This document shows, piece after piece, positions 45,205 to 59,213 of a stretch of 64,000 nt of DNA. Source of the DNA: Hesseltinella vesiculosa (Eukaryota > Mucoromycota > Mucoromycetes > Mucorales > Cunninghamellaceae); assembly GCA_002104935.1 (NCBI GenBank), contig MCGT01000010.1, positions 186,001-250,000 on the forward strand. Reading direction: 5' to 3'. The position numbers and the translations under genes were made by a program. The first letter of the stretch is position 1. The number at the start of each line of letters is the position of its first letter. Under the pieces are notes generated by a model. That model did not search any database and had not been told where the DNA came from. It saw nothing but the letters and a program-made list of their open reading frames with translations.

Positions 45205-46137
45205 ATGGCGTTTGTTGAATTATGTATTGGCCAGTGGTTTGCCATTGGCTATCTTCTGCTTTTCCCTGCTGTACTGGCAGTGCTGGCATTTATTCATTCC
45301 AGGCGTATTATCGACTACGACATCGAGACCGGAGGCTACATACAGATGACAGCAGGCACCGAGGCGGTGGCAGTGTCAGAATATTGGATTGGACCTGGCG
45401 ACTTTGACGCTTCAGCCTTGGACGAGGTGGTCAGCAGTACGAACCATAACATGCGCTTCCATGAATATAGCGTGGGCGCAGAAAAAGTGCAGTATGTGGA
45501 ATCTTTTCAAAAATCAACGCAAATGGTCTTTGAACCTGCACCAGCATTCCATTGTCTTGTCAAAGCGGTGTCTTGGGCGGAATTGTTGATCAACAGCAGC
45601 ATGTTCGGCTATATTTTGGTAACACAGTGTATGTTCCGCCTAGAGGATACCCCCAGGCTGTCGTGGCGATTCGTCCTGCTGTTTGCCTCCCACCAGCTGC
45701 TCGGGCTAGTGGCTCTGCTGGTCGATTATCGGTCCATGTTGAGAGCCATCATGACGTTTATTGATTACTACAGTAGCGACCTAGACATGCGCCTGATAGT
45801 GCTTTTATCGCTGCTGATGGTACTGATTGGCCTGGTCATAGGTCTTGTGAATGGCGTTGTGGCGGGCACCAAAGGGCGTCAAGGCCACCCACAGAAGATG
45901 GTGCTTTCCATGCGCATACTGGCGATTCTGTTGTCGTTGGTGCTTACTGGGTGGGGCATCTTTATGTTGAATGGTTATAGTATCACCCACAGAAGCGTCG
46001 CGTCGGGTCTCATCTTCCTGGCACCCTTTGTTGCATCGATTCCGGTTACCTCTAGCTACTTGAAATTCATTAGCGTCGCCTTTTTAACGATTGGCATCAT
46101 TGGTTTCGGTACCAATGGCAGCTTAGTTTGTCACTAG
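45205..46137 (+). CDS. Predicted seven-span membrane protein, family unrecognised
   Basis: Intronless, 310 aa. The ATG at 45205 is the first in frame; earlier frame is open but starts with TTG. About seven hydrophobic segments are seen: residues 11-29, 128-146, 156-176, 196-222, 234-255, 266-284 and 288-304. Between the first and second is a roughly 95-residue soluble loop with many acidic residues (IDYDIETGGYIQM, EYWIGPGDFDASALDE). No known transporter or receptor signature. The C-terminus is short (FGTNGSLVCH). It could be a small transporter subunit, channel or sensor; function unknown. Confidence 0.7.
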   Translation: MAFVELCIGQWFAIGYLLLFPAVLAVLAFIHSRRIIDYDIETGGYIQMTAGTEAVAVSEYWIGPGDFDASALDEVVSSTNHNMRFHEYSVGAEKVQYVESFQKSTQMVFEPAPAFHCLVKAVSWAELLINSSMFGYILVTQCMFRLEDTPRLSWRFVLLFASHQLLGLVALLVDYRSMLRAIMTFIDYYSSDLDMRLIVLLSLLMVLIGLVIGLVNGVVAGTKGRQGHPQKMVLSMRILAILLSLVLTGWGIFMLNGYSITHRSVASGLIFLAPFVASIPVTSSYLKFISVAFLTIGIIGFGTNGSLVCH

Positions 46138-46884
46138 CCAAGTAACAATAAAATACCCATATTATTTTCTTTTGATCTTCACACCCGGTACTCACTGCGT
46201 TGCTGGGAGATTAGGTGGGATCAACGAATTTAGAAAACCGATGAGACAAGGTACGGTGGAGGATTTTTCAAGGATCACATGGGTCCAACGTAACACAACC
46301 AACTCTTTGGCCACGCGGCAGTGCACTGAACCCAAGTGCTCCAGTGTGCTCCACAGGACTTGGCTGATACAGAATGTTTGTTGTCATTCCTGCCTCACCC
46401 ATCTACCAGTATCTGTACATGAAAAAAAAAGGTACTTGGATTTTAGCAAAGCAGACATGATGAAGTTTGAAAAACGGGCATGGTAGCTGGTCTGTGTTGG
46501 TGTGACGCTGGTCCGAGATGTGCTTGGCCAATCGAGCCGCTTGAGCTCTCTTCCCTGATCTATTGGTGGAAGACATCAACCGTTGCGGCAACGCCCTGCA
46601 CAGGCTCGACACGTCCGTTCTTTCTCCAAAAGTCAGGGGGTGTTGCTACAGCAGATCCACGCGAAAAAAATAGAAAGAAGAAAAAACTAGCTACCGCAAA
46701 AAAACAGTGGTTGGCTGAAATGAGGAGACAGGTGGATGTTTATGTCAGTCTGACAGGAAGAAAGAGAGACATTGAGAGAGGTAGCGAAGATTTTGGCTTT
46801 GCTCGTTTGGGTCGTGGCATTTATTGTTCAGAATTTGAGATCGAAGGTCAGAGAGGACGAGAGGCAGGACGGCGACTGGTATTT
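46138..46884. other. Intergenic between orphan membrane gene and MOB1
   Basis: About 750 bp between two convergent genes. Open frames on the plus strand at 46172-46486 and 46480-47076 have no domains; the latter overlaps MOB1 coding sequence antisense and is rejected. Confidence 0.45.
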
Positions 46885-47861
46885 TTAGATGAGTTGCTGT
46901 TTGACCATGATGTCTATCAAAGGCTGCAATGGGGCCAGTTCCTTCTTGTCCAACAGATCAAAGGCTTGGGCAAACGAGATAAAGTGAGCAAACAAAGAGT
47001 TGAAGTGAGGTTCTTCGTTCAAGCACAGGATCTTATCGTAATGGTGGTGATACATGTGAGCAAAGAGTCGGAATAATTGAGTGAACACACGGCGCACAGT
47101 GGATATAAAGTCGCTTGGGAAGTCCTGGCCTGCCGTGCATGAAAGAAAAGATGTCAACATTCAAGGCCTCTTTTTCGGCAAAAAAAAAAAAAAAAAAAAA
47201 AGTGAATTACCTGCTTTGGTTGGGAACATTACTTCGTCGTTTAACAACGTTTCTATACTGGAGGACATGTAATCGATGTACTGGGGAGCGGGTAACTTGA
47301 GTTTTTTGGCATGGCTGTCCGACCATGTGTATTCCACACTGTGGGGAGTAAGGAAAAAAAAAAGTGACGATGAGTTGGGAGTCTCCCTAAATGAACTAAT
47401 AATGTCCTTACCTGCCTGCTGACATGATAGGGCAGGAATGAGACGTGCAGAAATCGGTCATGGAGCTGTAAAAGATGTTCAGGTAGTGGAAGAATTCAAA
47501 GGCTAAGACGATTGGTAAGCGTGAGGGGAGAGTGTGTAGGGAGAGAGTTGAGAGTGGCTTACTGTTGAATGCGAGCCATTCGTTCACATCTACGTATTTT
47601 GGCAGTTCAATGACGGTTTTAAAGTTGCCACGGACAAGCATGGTGGTAGCAAATGGTTGGCATAGGTGCAATGGTTTGGTGCCTGCTGGTAGGCTACTGG
47701 ATGATGGCTGTTTGCTTTTGGATGTTTTGTTCTTTTTTCCACCGAGACTATAGACGAAAAGCGGCATCAGCAACGTTGCGCAGGATAAAAAGTGAAAGGT
47801 CAGACAGTCACTTCATTCGAGGATGGAATAGCTGTACTTGCCTAAAGTTAAGAAAGCTCAT
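46885..47861 (-). CDS. MOB1: MOB1 kinase activator
   Basis: Regulatory subunit that binds and activates NDR/LATS kinases (Dbf2/Sid2 type) in mitotic exit and septation. Exons 47842-47861, 47563-47747, 47412-47502, 47211-47338 and 46885-47129 give 222 aa, normal for the family. It starts MSFLNF then GGKKNKTSK, a conserved MOB1 N-terminus, followed by LPAGTKPLHL and VDVNEWLAFN. The zinc-binding motif is clear: CTSHSCPIMSAG and, toward the end, HMYHHHY, giving the Cys2His2 site. The C-terminal LLDKKELAPLQPLID is diagnostic. Intron 1 must use a GC donor (AG|GCAAGT) to reach the conserved frame. Exon 1 codes only 20 nt. Confidence 0.95.
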
Positions 47862-48232
47862 GATGACTGGTTCTGTTCACGCTTGAGCAATTAAATCACT
47901 GGATGGAGGGGATATTTTGGGAAGTGGAATGCAGAAAAGAAAAAGAAAAGACCGCCAAATCGTGTTACAGTGAAAAAGAGGGGCGGTTTTTTATGATCTA
48001 TTTTTGAAGAGCTCCAATGCCATGGGTATGATTTACCTTACCCCCCCCCCCCCGTTAAAACTGGCAGCAACCAACAATCTATGATCGCTACCGATTCATG
48101 CCAAGCTCTCGTCTTATCACTGTTTGATTATATCCATCGGCACCATCCACCCTCATCCCAGTCTCAGCAAAAGAAGAAAAAATGGCAATACAATAATATA
48201 ATAAAATGTAATAATGTACAACAGTTTAAGAT
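47862..48232. other. Intergenic with poly-C run
   Basis: About 370 bp upstream of MOB1 and downstream of the transporter. It has a run of about 13 C near 48041-48053. No gene seen. Confidence 0.4.
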
Positions 48233-50832
48233 CTAGCCAAAGACATCGTTGCCGAGGCCTAGCATGATAATATCATAGAGGATCATAAAGACGATAGCAA
48301 AGGACATGAGACCACAGCAAAGAATGGCCAGATGCAGTGGATTGAAATATTTGGTCTTGTGGAATGCAATGAATTTACCACGTTGGCGGGCTTCTTCTTC
48401 GGTTTCTTCTTGGACTTGGTCATAGTCAGGGACTTTTTCGTCGGAAGGCAAGGGGGGTGGCTGTTGGTTATCATAGGGAGCGACGATAGAGGAGCGGACC
48501 GAGAGCACACTAGCGATCATGGATTGACGGTTCTGAGAGAGCTGAGGCGAAGGAGGAATGTTGGTAGTGCCTTTGGCCATGTCGGGTGAGAGGCTGCCGG
48601 CAGCAGCGGTGGTGGAGGTAGCCTGGCTGCGTCCAGAGGTCTTAGGTTTGACGGATTTCTGGGTGGTTCGCAAGGTGTCGTCTTGTTGAGGAGAAGGATG
48701 AGTGGAATCGGTGATGCCAAGCCCGCGGGCCGACGCGAGGGTACTGCCATTGTCGCCGGAGGAAGTAGATGGTCGGGGGTGGGGTTCGACTTGGAGGCTA
48801 GGCGAGCCGGGTGCTTGGGTCTTTTCGGTCGAGGTAAATTCGTCGTTTTCGTTGTAAACGATGGTGGGAATAGGTGGCTGGGGATGGGGATCTTGCTGGT
48901 AGCGAGGGGAGGTGGGGGGGCTGAGCATGGACTGGCTGATGACAGATTGGTTTTGCAAGCGGCTGCCGAACAAGTAAGGTGAGCGAGGAGAGGCCATGCT
49001 TTGGTGTTCCAGACGGCTGAGATGGGAGCGCTGGATGCTGGAGCGGCGAATGGAGATGGAGCAGTCTTGTTCAGGGTTATACATGATGACATCATTCTTG
49101 TCGTCGACAGGATCTTCACCAGGTGCCATCGCGTTGATGTCAGGGGATTTGATCGAGGGGTTGATACCATAGTTACGCTGCAAGATCTCGGGGTCTAAAT
49201 GTCCCAAATTGGATACACTTGCCACGATGCGACGCGACACAAAGTAGAGGAACATTGGCAGGATGTAATTGACGGTCTAACAAAAAAAAAGGAGTTGATC
49301 TCAAAAGTTTGTGATGGGTATATTCTTATGTTTACCGATTGGAAAAACAAACTACTCCAGTTTTGAATCGTACCGACATAATCTTTTGTCTGCAAAGGGC
49401 TAAATAAAAAAAAAGAGAGTGAGACTGAGCACTGTGCGGTGGGAGCAATAAAATGACAACTTACATGCATACGAACCAAGGCAAAAAATTGGAGAGGAAG
49501 ATGGCCCAGTTGCGACTGCAGATCTGACCACGAATGAGATTGGAACGAATGACAATGGTGAAGACAGGGATGGAGGACACGAGGGCTACAATGGGGAAGA
49601 GATAGCAAGTCACCTGGGATGCCACCACGCCTAGAAAGCGATGTCAGTCACCTTCCGTGTTTGAGAGGGGGCCTGCTTACCTGATTGGCCAAGGATGGTG
49701 AGGATATCACTGGAGCCACTCATGGGGAAGGACATGCCACCGATGATGCCTAGACAAGAAAAAGTCAGGGATGGTGTCACACTTGGGTTTCCTCGGTTTA
49801 CCAAGAAGCATATAAAATATGGCTGAGATGATGACGGAGATCCAAATGCATCGATGAACATTGACGTCAGGCTTTAAGCTGTTGACCCAGCATGGAATCT
49901 AAAAGAAAGATGGTCAGCGAATAGAGATAGACAGCCGCGTTATTTTTTTTTTTTTACCGTGGTGATGTAGGCGAAATTAAAGATGACAATGCCAAGAGAG
50001 CTACTGTAATTAGCTCCGGTGGGGGGTAACAAGGCAGGGTTCAGGCCATTTTGACCAAAGGCCACGAGCCATTGAATCAGGATGGCGATGAGAGTGACGA
50101 AGCTGACCATTTGGACTACGATGTTTTCCGTCAAGGTGAAGAAACCCAGAGGCACGACCATGACAAAAGTGAGGAGGAAGCCAAAAGTGAAGATGTAATA
50201 GTCGGTGGCGGCAAAAGGAGAGTTGCCTTCGGCCACAAAGGATGTGGCACAAAACCAACCGCCAGGATTGATACCAAGACCACAGGTTCCCTTGAACAGC
50301 GTAATGATCATCCCATCAAAGGTCTAATGAAGAAAAAGGTCAGTGGGTGGACGGACGGGTGGGCTTGATCTTTACCTGCGCAGCAATGATGATACTTGAG
50401 ATGTTGACGGCTTGTAGGGCCATGAAGAGCATGAACTGGAAAAAAAAGTGATATTTCTTGCCAAGGTAGACTTGAGCCACGGTGGTCAGTTCGATCTTGG
50501 CTTGGAATTTTTCATTGCCTCTGATGTTGGATAACGCTTCACATACGAAGAGAGCGGCACAGCCCGAAAAGAAACCAACGACAATGAACATGATGGTAGG
50601 CACCAGCCAGCCAGACTAAAAAAAAAAAACAATAACGTTTTCCTATTAGCCATGCACTGGGCACTCCGCTCTTTTTCTCACCTGTTGAAACATGGCGGGA
50701 ATCGTGGCCAAACCTGGACCCTGTTTTAAAAAGAAGTCAATGATAAAGGACAATAGACAAGTATCTACTTACAGTCATCGATGACACAAGCAGAGAGGTA
50801 CTGCCAAAAGCTCCTATTCCTTTACTTGACAT
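48233..50832 (-). CDS. AAAP-type amino acid transporter with long cytosolic tail
   Basis: Nine exons (50773-50832, 50682-50720, 50376-50615, 49958-50323, 49802-49898, 49681-49749, 49465-49630, 49336-49399, 48233-49276) give 714 aa. The N-terminal SMTGPGLATIPAMFQQSGWL is the typical first helix break of the Aa_trans family. About ten membrane spans follow up to FLYFVSRRI, with LGIVIFNFAYITTIPCWVN in the middle. Then comes about 310 residues of Ser/Pro/Thr/Gln-rich tail, and a final span near the C-terminus (LHLAILCCGLMSFAIVFMILYD). The tail is unusual in length and could be a regulatory or arrestin-binding region (inference). Substrate unknown. Confidence 0.82.
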
Positions 50833-52408
50833 TGCAAAATGATAAAACAACACAAGGCACCAAAAAGTGAAAATAAAAAAACAAAAAGAGTTGCAAAACG
50901 GGTATTTATACAAAGAGATAACCTCGAATGTTTTGGAATTTCTCTTTTTTTTTAAAATGGTATCGAAAATAATCAGATGGGGGATCTTCAAGGAATCGTG
51001 AGCACACAAACAAAAAAAAAAAAAAAAACGTTTCAAAAAGAAAAGAGAAAAAGATGGGCGTAGAGCTAAAAATACCTGAAAGAGAAAATAAAACCAAAAA
51101 AGGAAATGGAAATTCGCTGTTTCACAACGCTTAAGCCTTTATCATCCAACAATGTTTCATCTCTCCTTCATCTCAAATCTAAACTTCTAGCGTATAAAAA
51201 ACGTTCCATTTAGAACAATGTAAAAAAGAATTTCGATCCAAAAGAAGAAAAAAGCGAGGGGAATCACCTCTTCTTGAACCATGCGCTTGGTACAAAATCC
51301 GGGGACAATGGCTTTTGAGGCAAAAATAAAAAACTTAATTTTTCTACTTTTGGGCATCCCCCTTTTTTTTTTGGTCGAGGCTAACAAATAAAATGCATCG
51401 GCTTACTGCCAACCTGCGTATGATCAATGACTTGTCATCATTGGATCCATCTCTGCTAGTGATCTTCCTTCCCATTTTTAAAGCGGATGGCCTTTTATTT
51501 TAGAGTGGGCTTGGTGGAAGAGTATCACATGATCTGTTGGGATGGCAGCAAAGTGAGAGAGCACGTGGGTCAAGACATGTTTGGTGCAAACTTGAGATCA
51601 TTCCTCTTTTCTATTTATTTTGCACTTTTATGGCAATCTTTTTCCTCTTCAGCTGATCAAGACATTCCTTTGCCTCGATATTTTCCTGAACGCCGGAAAC
51701 CCGATGGTGTTTATTTTGAGTTTGGTATTCTCACATCATCTGTCGTGGATGTTTATCCAGTGTCCCTGATAAGAACCTGTAGACTTGTCTTCCAATGAAA
51801 TGGCGTCGCTTCACCTCTTGTCTTTTTTTTCTTGCGACACAAACACGCGCTTAAGTTCGTTTCCTTTTCTTGTGTATGATCTCCATCTCAAGGTGCTGGT
51901 TTGAAAAAAAAAAAAAAAAAGGTGGGCATCCTCGTTTTTTTTTTACCGAAGCACTTGGCCAAGACCTATCCTATTTGAGTAAGCCTCAAAAAATACAAAC
52001 AAACAAATGCGCCTTCCCCCCAATCCTCTGTTCTCAAGCCGAGGGGGGACATAGAAAAGTCCTGGGACATGTTTTTGAAAAAGAATGAAGGGTCTTTGTT
52101 TGTCTCCAAGATCCGCTACATGAAACGGCGGCAACCGTTCATTTTGATGGTCTCGTTTCATAGAGCCAAGTTAGCAGCGATGACTTGTCCTACGCAACAT
52201 CTTCGATCTATTCACGATCAAAGGCTCATCTTCATTGGCAATGATGGCTCCATTTTTAGTTAAACTGAAGAAGGGTCTTGAAAAGAATATTCTTTTTCTT
52301 CCTTTTAGCTTTTTTCAGTTTCATCAAATCCATGGGCTTTTTTTTTTTTTTTTTTGTTTCAAAAAAGGTGAGAACAAAATATTTTTTTTTAATATCTAAG
52401 CGAGTGGT
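50833..52408. other. 1.6-kb intergenic, A/T-rich
   Basis: Left part is the likely promoter of the AAAP-type gene and right part the 3' flank of the PFK-2 gene. A 103-codon frame at 51487-51798 has no domain and no good context. Many homopolymer runs. No gene can be supported. Confidence 0.4.
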
Positions 52409-54165
<1,757 letters not shown>

Positions 54166-54352
54166 GTTGAAAGATGACTGATAAACACCGTTTAAAAAAA
54201 AAGAAAAAAAAAAAAGAAAAGAGATTCACTTGCGGGGAGCCAAATCTCGTTTCTTGAGCTTTTTTTTTTCCCCTGTCTTTTTTGGTTCCTTATTTTCCTT
54301 GCACCACTTTTTTTTTTTTTTTTTGTTTTTTCTTCACCTGTTTGTTTCCAAA

Positions 54353-56572
54353 ATGTCATTGGTCTCATCACAAAGTAAAAAGCCATCAAGATCCACCACG
54401 TATATCGATGACACTCTCTCCGTCTCCAGTCGTCAGCGTCAATCAAAAAAGGATGAGGCAGGTTTTCATACCCCCCCTTTTTTTTATCTTTATTTTTAAC
54501 CCTTTTCATGGCAATGATAGGCTATCCGTAAAAAGATTGAAAATGAACTGAACAAGAAACGCTCGCCCCAACCTCGCCAACGACGACCTGGAAGCGTTCT
54601 TCATCGCAAGATGGCAGGCACCGTGGCCGCTTTGCGACCAGCCCAGGCCCTGACCATCCGTGATAATGTGCTCGTGATTGAAGCTGCTCAGCTGATGGCT
54701 GCCAAACGATGTGACTGTGTCTTGGTCGTCGATGAAGAAGACCATCTGTCGGGTATCTTTACTGCCAAGGACCTTGCCTATCGTGTGGTGGCCAATGACC
54801 AAGTAGACCTCCATGCCGTCACTGTTGCCGACATCATGACCCCAAAACCACTTTGTGTCACTTCCGACACCTCCGCCCAAGACGCCCTCAACCTGATGGT
54901 CTCCCGAGGTTTCCGTCATTTGGTAAAACCTTGCCTCCTATTGCCTCGTGACTTATTCTTTTTTTCCCCAATGCCAAATCCTTAGCCGGTGTGTAATGAA
55001 GAAGGCGATATCTTTGGTTTGCTTGATATCACAAAGTGCTTATATGAAGCCTTGAACAAGATGGAACGAGCTTATGGATCATCACGCAAACTCTGCGATG
55101 CATTGGAAGGCGTGGAAAAAGAATGGGTCAACAGCCCTGTACAATTTGTCAATTATATGGAAACCTTGCGAGAAAAAATGTCCTGTCCTGACATTCACTC
55201 CGTTATGCTACAGCAACAAGACCCTGCTGTCCAAGTGTCCGTCAAGACCCACGTCCGTGAAGTGGCCAAGCTCATGAAAGAATATCACACCACCGCAGTC
55301 CTTGTGATGGATCATGGCGGTCTTGCTGGGATCTTTACAGTAAAACCCAAACTGGCAACGGGGAAAAAAAAAAAAAGGCTCACTCTCCTCCCTTTCTCTT
55401 GCCAGTCCAAGGATATCGTGCTGCGCGTCATTGCTGCCGGATTGGCCCCTGACAATTGCTCGGTTGTCCGTGTTATGACCCCACACCCTCAATGCTGTCT
55501 GCCTTCTACCACTATTTTAGAAGCCCTCAAGATCATGCATGGTAGGAAATCTCACACGCCGAGCAGCCGAAAGTCTTAATGTTTTTCTATTGTCAGATGG
55601 TCATTTTCTCAATTTACCCGTGACAGACGAAGATAAGACCATCCTTGGTCTGGTCGATGTCTTGCGATTGACTTATGCAACTTTAGAACAGGTAAAGTCC
55701 TAAAAAAAATCGATTGGCCATCAGCATTCATCTTCTCTGTTGACCCACGATAGATCAACAGCATTGAAGGCAACGGCGGCAATAAATTTTGGAATAGCAT
55801 TGCCGGCATGGACACCTCCAACGACGCCGACTCGGCCATCTCCGATTCCCTCTCACAAGCCGCCAACTCCCCTATGTTCCGCACCACCACCCCTCTACCT
55901 CCCTCTCACTCACGCGCCAGCCAATACGCCGCCTCTTCCGAGCGCCTGGTCGATGACCTGCAGGTGCAAGACCATGGATCTGTTGTGTCGTCCGTGATGT
56001 CCAACTCTCCTCAGGACGCATCCTCCTTTGCCTTTAAATTCACCTATGGTGATAAAACCTACCGCTTCCGCACCGGCGCCATGACTTACAGCTGCATCCG
56101 TGACACTGTGCGTCAAAAGATCATGGCCGAGCACCTTTCGCTCTCCTTGTCCTATGTGGCTGTGCAACAGGAAGACAGCGACAATGATGATTGGCTGACC
56201 ATCTCCTACTTGGATGATGAAGAGGACCAGGTCCTGATGACCACCGACGCCGATATCCAGGAAGCCGTGCAGCTCACCCGCAAAATGGGCCGTGACCGTG
56301 TCCGCCTGATCGTTCACGACGCTGTCCTCCTCGAACAGCAAAGCTTGATCCAGCAACAGCTGCAATCGCAACCTCAAATGCCTACCTCACAGCCTACCGT
56401 GGCATCCCACCTATTGGACCAAGGCGACGCCAAAAAGAAGCGCGATGTTGCCAAGGAGTTCAACCTGCCCATCCCTCAAGAGCTGCTTTTGCCCGCCGCC
56501 ATCACTTTTCTGGGCGTCACCATCCTTGGCGTCTTTACCATTTCACGTTTGACCTCCAACTCTCGCTATTAA
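54353..56572 (+). CDS. CBS-domain and PB1-domain protein with C-terminal membrane anchor
   Basis: Exons 54353-54457, 54521-54922, 54986-55339, 55406-55541, 55597-55691 and 55754-56572 give 636 aa. Four CBS motifs form two Bateman modules: VADIMTPKPLCV then GFRHLPVCNEEGDIFGLLDI, and later HTTAVLVMDHGGLAGIF and VRVMTPHPQC / FLNLPVTDEDKTILGLVDV. These usually bind adenine nucleotides. A PB1 domain follows (FKFTYGDKTYRFRTG, with the acidic ISYLDDEEDQVLMTTDADIQEA), giving an OPCA-type motif. The last 25 residues contain one transmembrane span (LLPAAITFLGVTILGVFTI). Same layout as the Mug70-type fungal family. Intron 1 appears to need a GC donor (GAG|GCAGGT), because no GT donor keeps frame. Confidence 0.88.
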
Positions 56573-57425
56573 TTCCCTTGATTCTCTCGTCCATTCCTCT
56601 TCTTTTTCCCCCCTCAGCCCATCCCCCCCTGCCTTTACCTGTTCTAACTGTATCTCACCATTGTACCCATTAATCGCTTGTCTAATGCAATAAAACTCAT
56701 TTTGTCTTCAATCTTGGCTGGCGGCGCCTCTATTGCCTCGAGCAAGGATGATGCTGTTGGTCTACGGTCACAGAGAAATAGAGGCGGATGATGGGACTGT
56801 GACGTGTTCTGCCTTGGTCTACAGAATCGTTCTATGAGTGCCTTTCAGGGAGCTTCCCTGGCACCGTAGCCATCTTTCCAAGCCTTCAAGGCCGTCCTAG
56901 ATTCGCTGAGCTTCCGCCAATGGGTGAAATTAAATTTTTAGGTGTTTATTGAATATATTAGACGTCGATGGGTGAATGCTTACCTTGATACCATCCATTT
57001 CTTCTCCGTTTCCCATCCATTGTAAGACTAAACTGGCTGTGAATGACAGTAGTTGGCCAAAAAAAGATAATGGGAGTAAACGAGAGAGGTTCAGAAAATT
57101 CATGGAGAGGATCATGACACAGCGCGTTCGCCCAATAAAATGCATTTCATTTTTTTGGCAAAATAAGAAATGGCCATCGTTTTCTGTTTCCATTGTCAAT
57201 ATACCATGTTGTCTGTCATCCTTTGGTGGCTGCCAGGTATTTCTTTGCGATGTAGAAAAATAATTATGTCTGATGAACCAATCGCACGAGCCGCTAAACC
57301 ATTTCCAAGTGCTTGCGCAAGCAAGCTCAATCCGGTGCGACATCGCTTTTATGGTATGTTTGCCAGTCTACCCTGCGTTGTCTGGGAGACTTACAATCTT
57401 AATCCATGTCATTTCTGACCATTTT
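56573..57425. other. Intergenic 3' of CBS-PB1 gene
   Basis: About 850 bp. An AATAAA signal lies near 56690. Predicted frames at 56930-57343 and 56976-57263 are antisense to each other with no domains. No gene supported. Confidence 0.4.
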
Positions 57426-57429
57426 ATAC

Positions 57430-58225
57430 TAGCACATGAAATTTGGGGTGTCTTATTCAGAGAAATTCTGCACTGTGATTTTTGATTCCATCGCCTTGGG
57501 GAATTCCCTGGCGAAAATGGCCGATTTTTCATTTTTTTTAGCTGGGAGATCGGAGGTGTCAAAACAAAAGTGAACAAACGTTGGCTGGATGACTTTCACC
57601 AAACGACCTGATTTTTTCAGTATCATCACCATTCATGGTTTTGTGCTCTCATGCAATATTTCACCTCGATCCAATCACTCAAAAGTTCTGTGCAGCGTTT
57701 GCTTTTTTTTTTTTTCAAAATGGAGAAAAAATTGGAACATCGTTTTCAACTTCCACACAGTGCCTTTCGCCTCCTGGTTGGTGCATGTCAACTGTCCAGT
57801 GCGGTATGATCAAGGTAGTGTATTTCTTCTACAAATTGAATCTTTGGATTATTAGATTGTATTTAGATTGTATTGGGTGAGGTTGGCGTCGTAATGATTT
57901 GGGAATTGCCCAGCTTGCACCAGTCAGGAGTCAAAGGGCACTCCAATTTGAAAAAAAAAAATGCAAACGAGGCATAGCACTTTTGAGTGATTGGATCGAT
58001 GTGAAATATTGCATGAGAGCACAAAACCGTGAAGGGTGATGGTGCTGAAAAAATCAGATCGTTTGGTGAAAGTCATCCAGTCAACTTTTGTTCACTTTTG
58101 TTTTGACACCTCCGATCTCCCAGCTAAGAAAAAAATCGGCCATTTTTCGCCAGGGAAATTCGCCAGGAAAACCCCGGGTGCTGAAATAACTCACCCCAAC
58201 TTTCGCATACCAGTCGAACATTGGG
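57430..58225. mobile_element. MITE-like inverted-repeat element, copy 4 (most intact)
   Basis: Arms at about 57440-57720 and 57965-58215 are close inverted copies. The left arm reads GAGAAATTCTGCACTGTGAT, GAATTCCCTGGCGAAAATGG, a T run, AGCTGGGAGATCGGAGGTGTC, then CATCACCATTCATGGTTTTG and CCAATCACTCAAAAG; the right arm has each in complement and reverse order. The inner part also pairs partly near 57770 and 57910. No open frame with a transposase motif. Non-autonomous DNA element is the best reading. Confidence 0.78.
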
Positions 58226-58491
58226 ATATGCCTTTGACTAAAATGATCATTCCCTCAGGCAGCGAAGGGAAGAACGAGTAGCTACGCCCTTTGTTTTACT
58301 TGCTCGCGCACTTGAAGAGATGATCAAGCCGTTCGCCGATTGGTTTACCGGCCAAAAGTACTTGATTCACGTTATATTTTTCATCTTAGAAATGGCGCCA
58401 AACTGGCAGAGTGGAAAACGTGGAGATTTGGCAATCCGAGCCCTCTGGTTTTTCTTTCTTTTTCCAAAAAAAAAAAAAAAGGTCGTCATCC

Positions 58492-59213
58492 ATGAGCACG
58501 GTGATCAATTGTATAGCCATTATTGGAAAGCAGGTAAGGCACCATTACCAGCATACATCCCTTCTCGATTCTGTGCTGTACTTACCCGTTTTATTATACT
58601 TGCCGACTAGAACAATCCGCTGTTCATAAAGAATTTCAGCAACACACATCCAGACCTGAAGTATCATTATATTGCACATACCTCTATTGATGTGATTGAA
58701 GAACGAGGCAAGTGACATTATAGCAAAAGCAATCCACTCTCTAAGTATCTCTTCCTATTTTCTTTCAACAGTAGCTAGTGGCGTTCGAAGCCTCGACCAA
58801 TATCTGGGTTTGCTCTATGCCATGGAAGATCTGGCTGTGTAAGATGGACCTATCAAAAGGAAAGGGAATGACATTGACCAGTCTTTCTTTTTTTTTTTTT
58901 TTTTTGCTGTAGATATGGGTATCAGTCGAATACCAAAGTGAAATTTGTCGTTATCGTGTCCGTAACAGACGGTGTGATCCGCGATGCTGACATGAAATCC
59001 GTAAGGCCTCCCTTTCAATTTTCTCCCGCATGCCTAGCAAAATGTTCAAATCTGACCAATCTTTCATAGATCTTCCAGCAAATTCACCAAGCCTATGCAT
59101 CGCATGTGTGTAATCCTTTTTTCAACCAAGATTCCCCGAGCATGACCTTGTCGTCGCCTAGTTTTTTAAAATCCATCGAAGCCATCGGCACCACGATCCC
59201 CATTTCAAATTAA
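58492..59213 (+). CDS. TCA17: TRAPP complex subunit, TRAPPC2L/Tca17 type
   Basis: Small sedlin-fold subunit of the TRAPPII Rab-GEF in Golgi traffic. Exons 58492-58533, 58611-58707, 58772-58838, 58913-59000 and 59070-59213 give 145 aa, normal length. Diagnostic segments are CIAIIGKQNNPLFIKNF, LKYHYIAHTSIDVIEER, the YLGLLYAMEDLAVYGY block and CNPFFNQDSP. The second intron either uses a GC donor (CGAG|GCAAGT, joined at 58772, giving EERVASGVRS) or a GT donor three bases later with an acceptor seven bases later (giving EERGNGVRS). Both keep frame. I prefer the first because the position after EER is usually aliphatic in relatives. Upstream frame from 58395 is out of family and contains a poly-Lys run, so the ATG at 58492 was chosen. 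Confidence 0.9.

Noticed and set aside
46480..47076. 198-codon plus-strand open frame
   Set aside because: Antisense to MOB1 coding exons, which are well supported on the minus strand.
51487..51798. 103-codon open frame
   Set aside because: No recognisable domain and poor coding character; cannot be supported.
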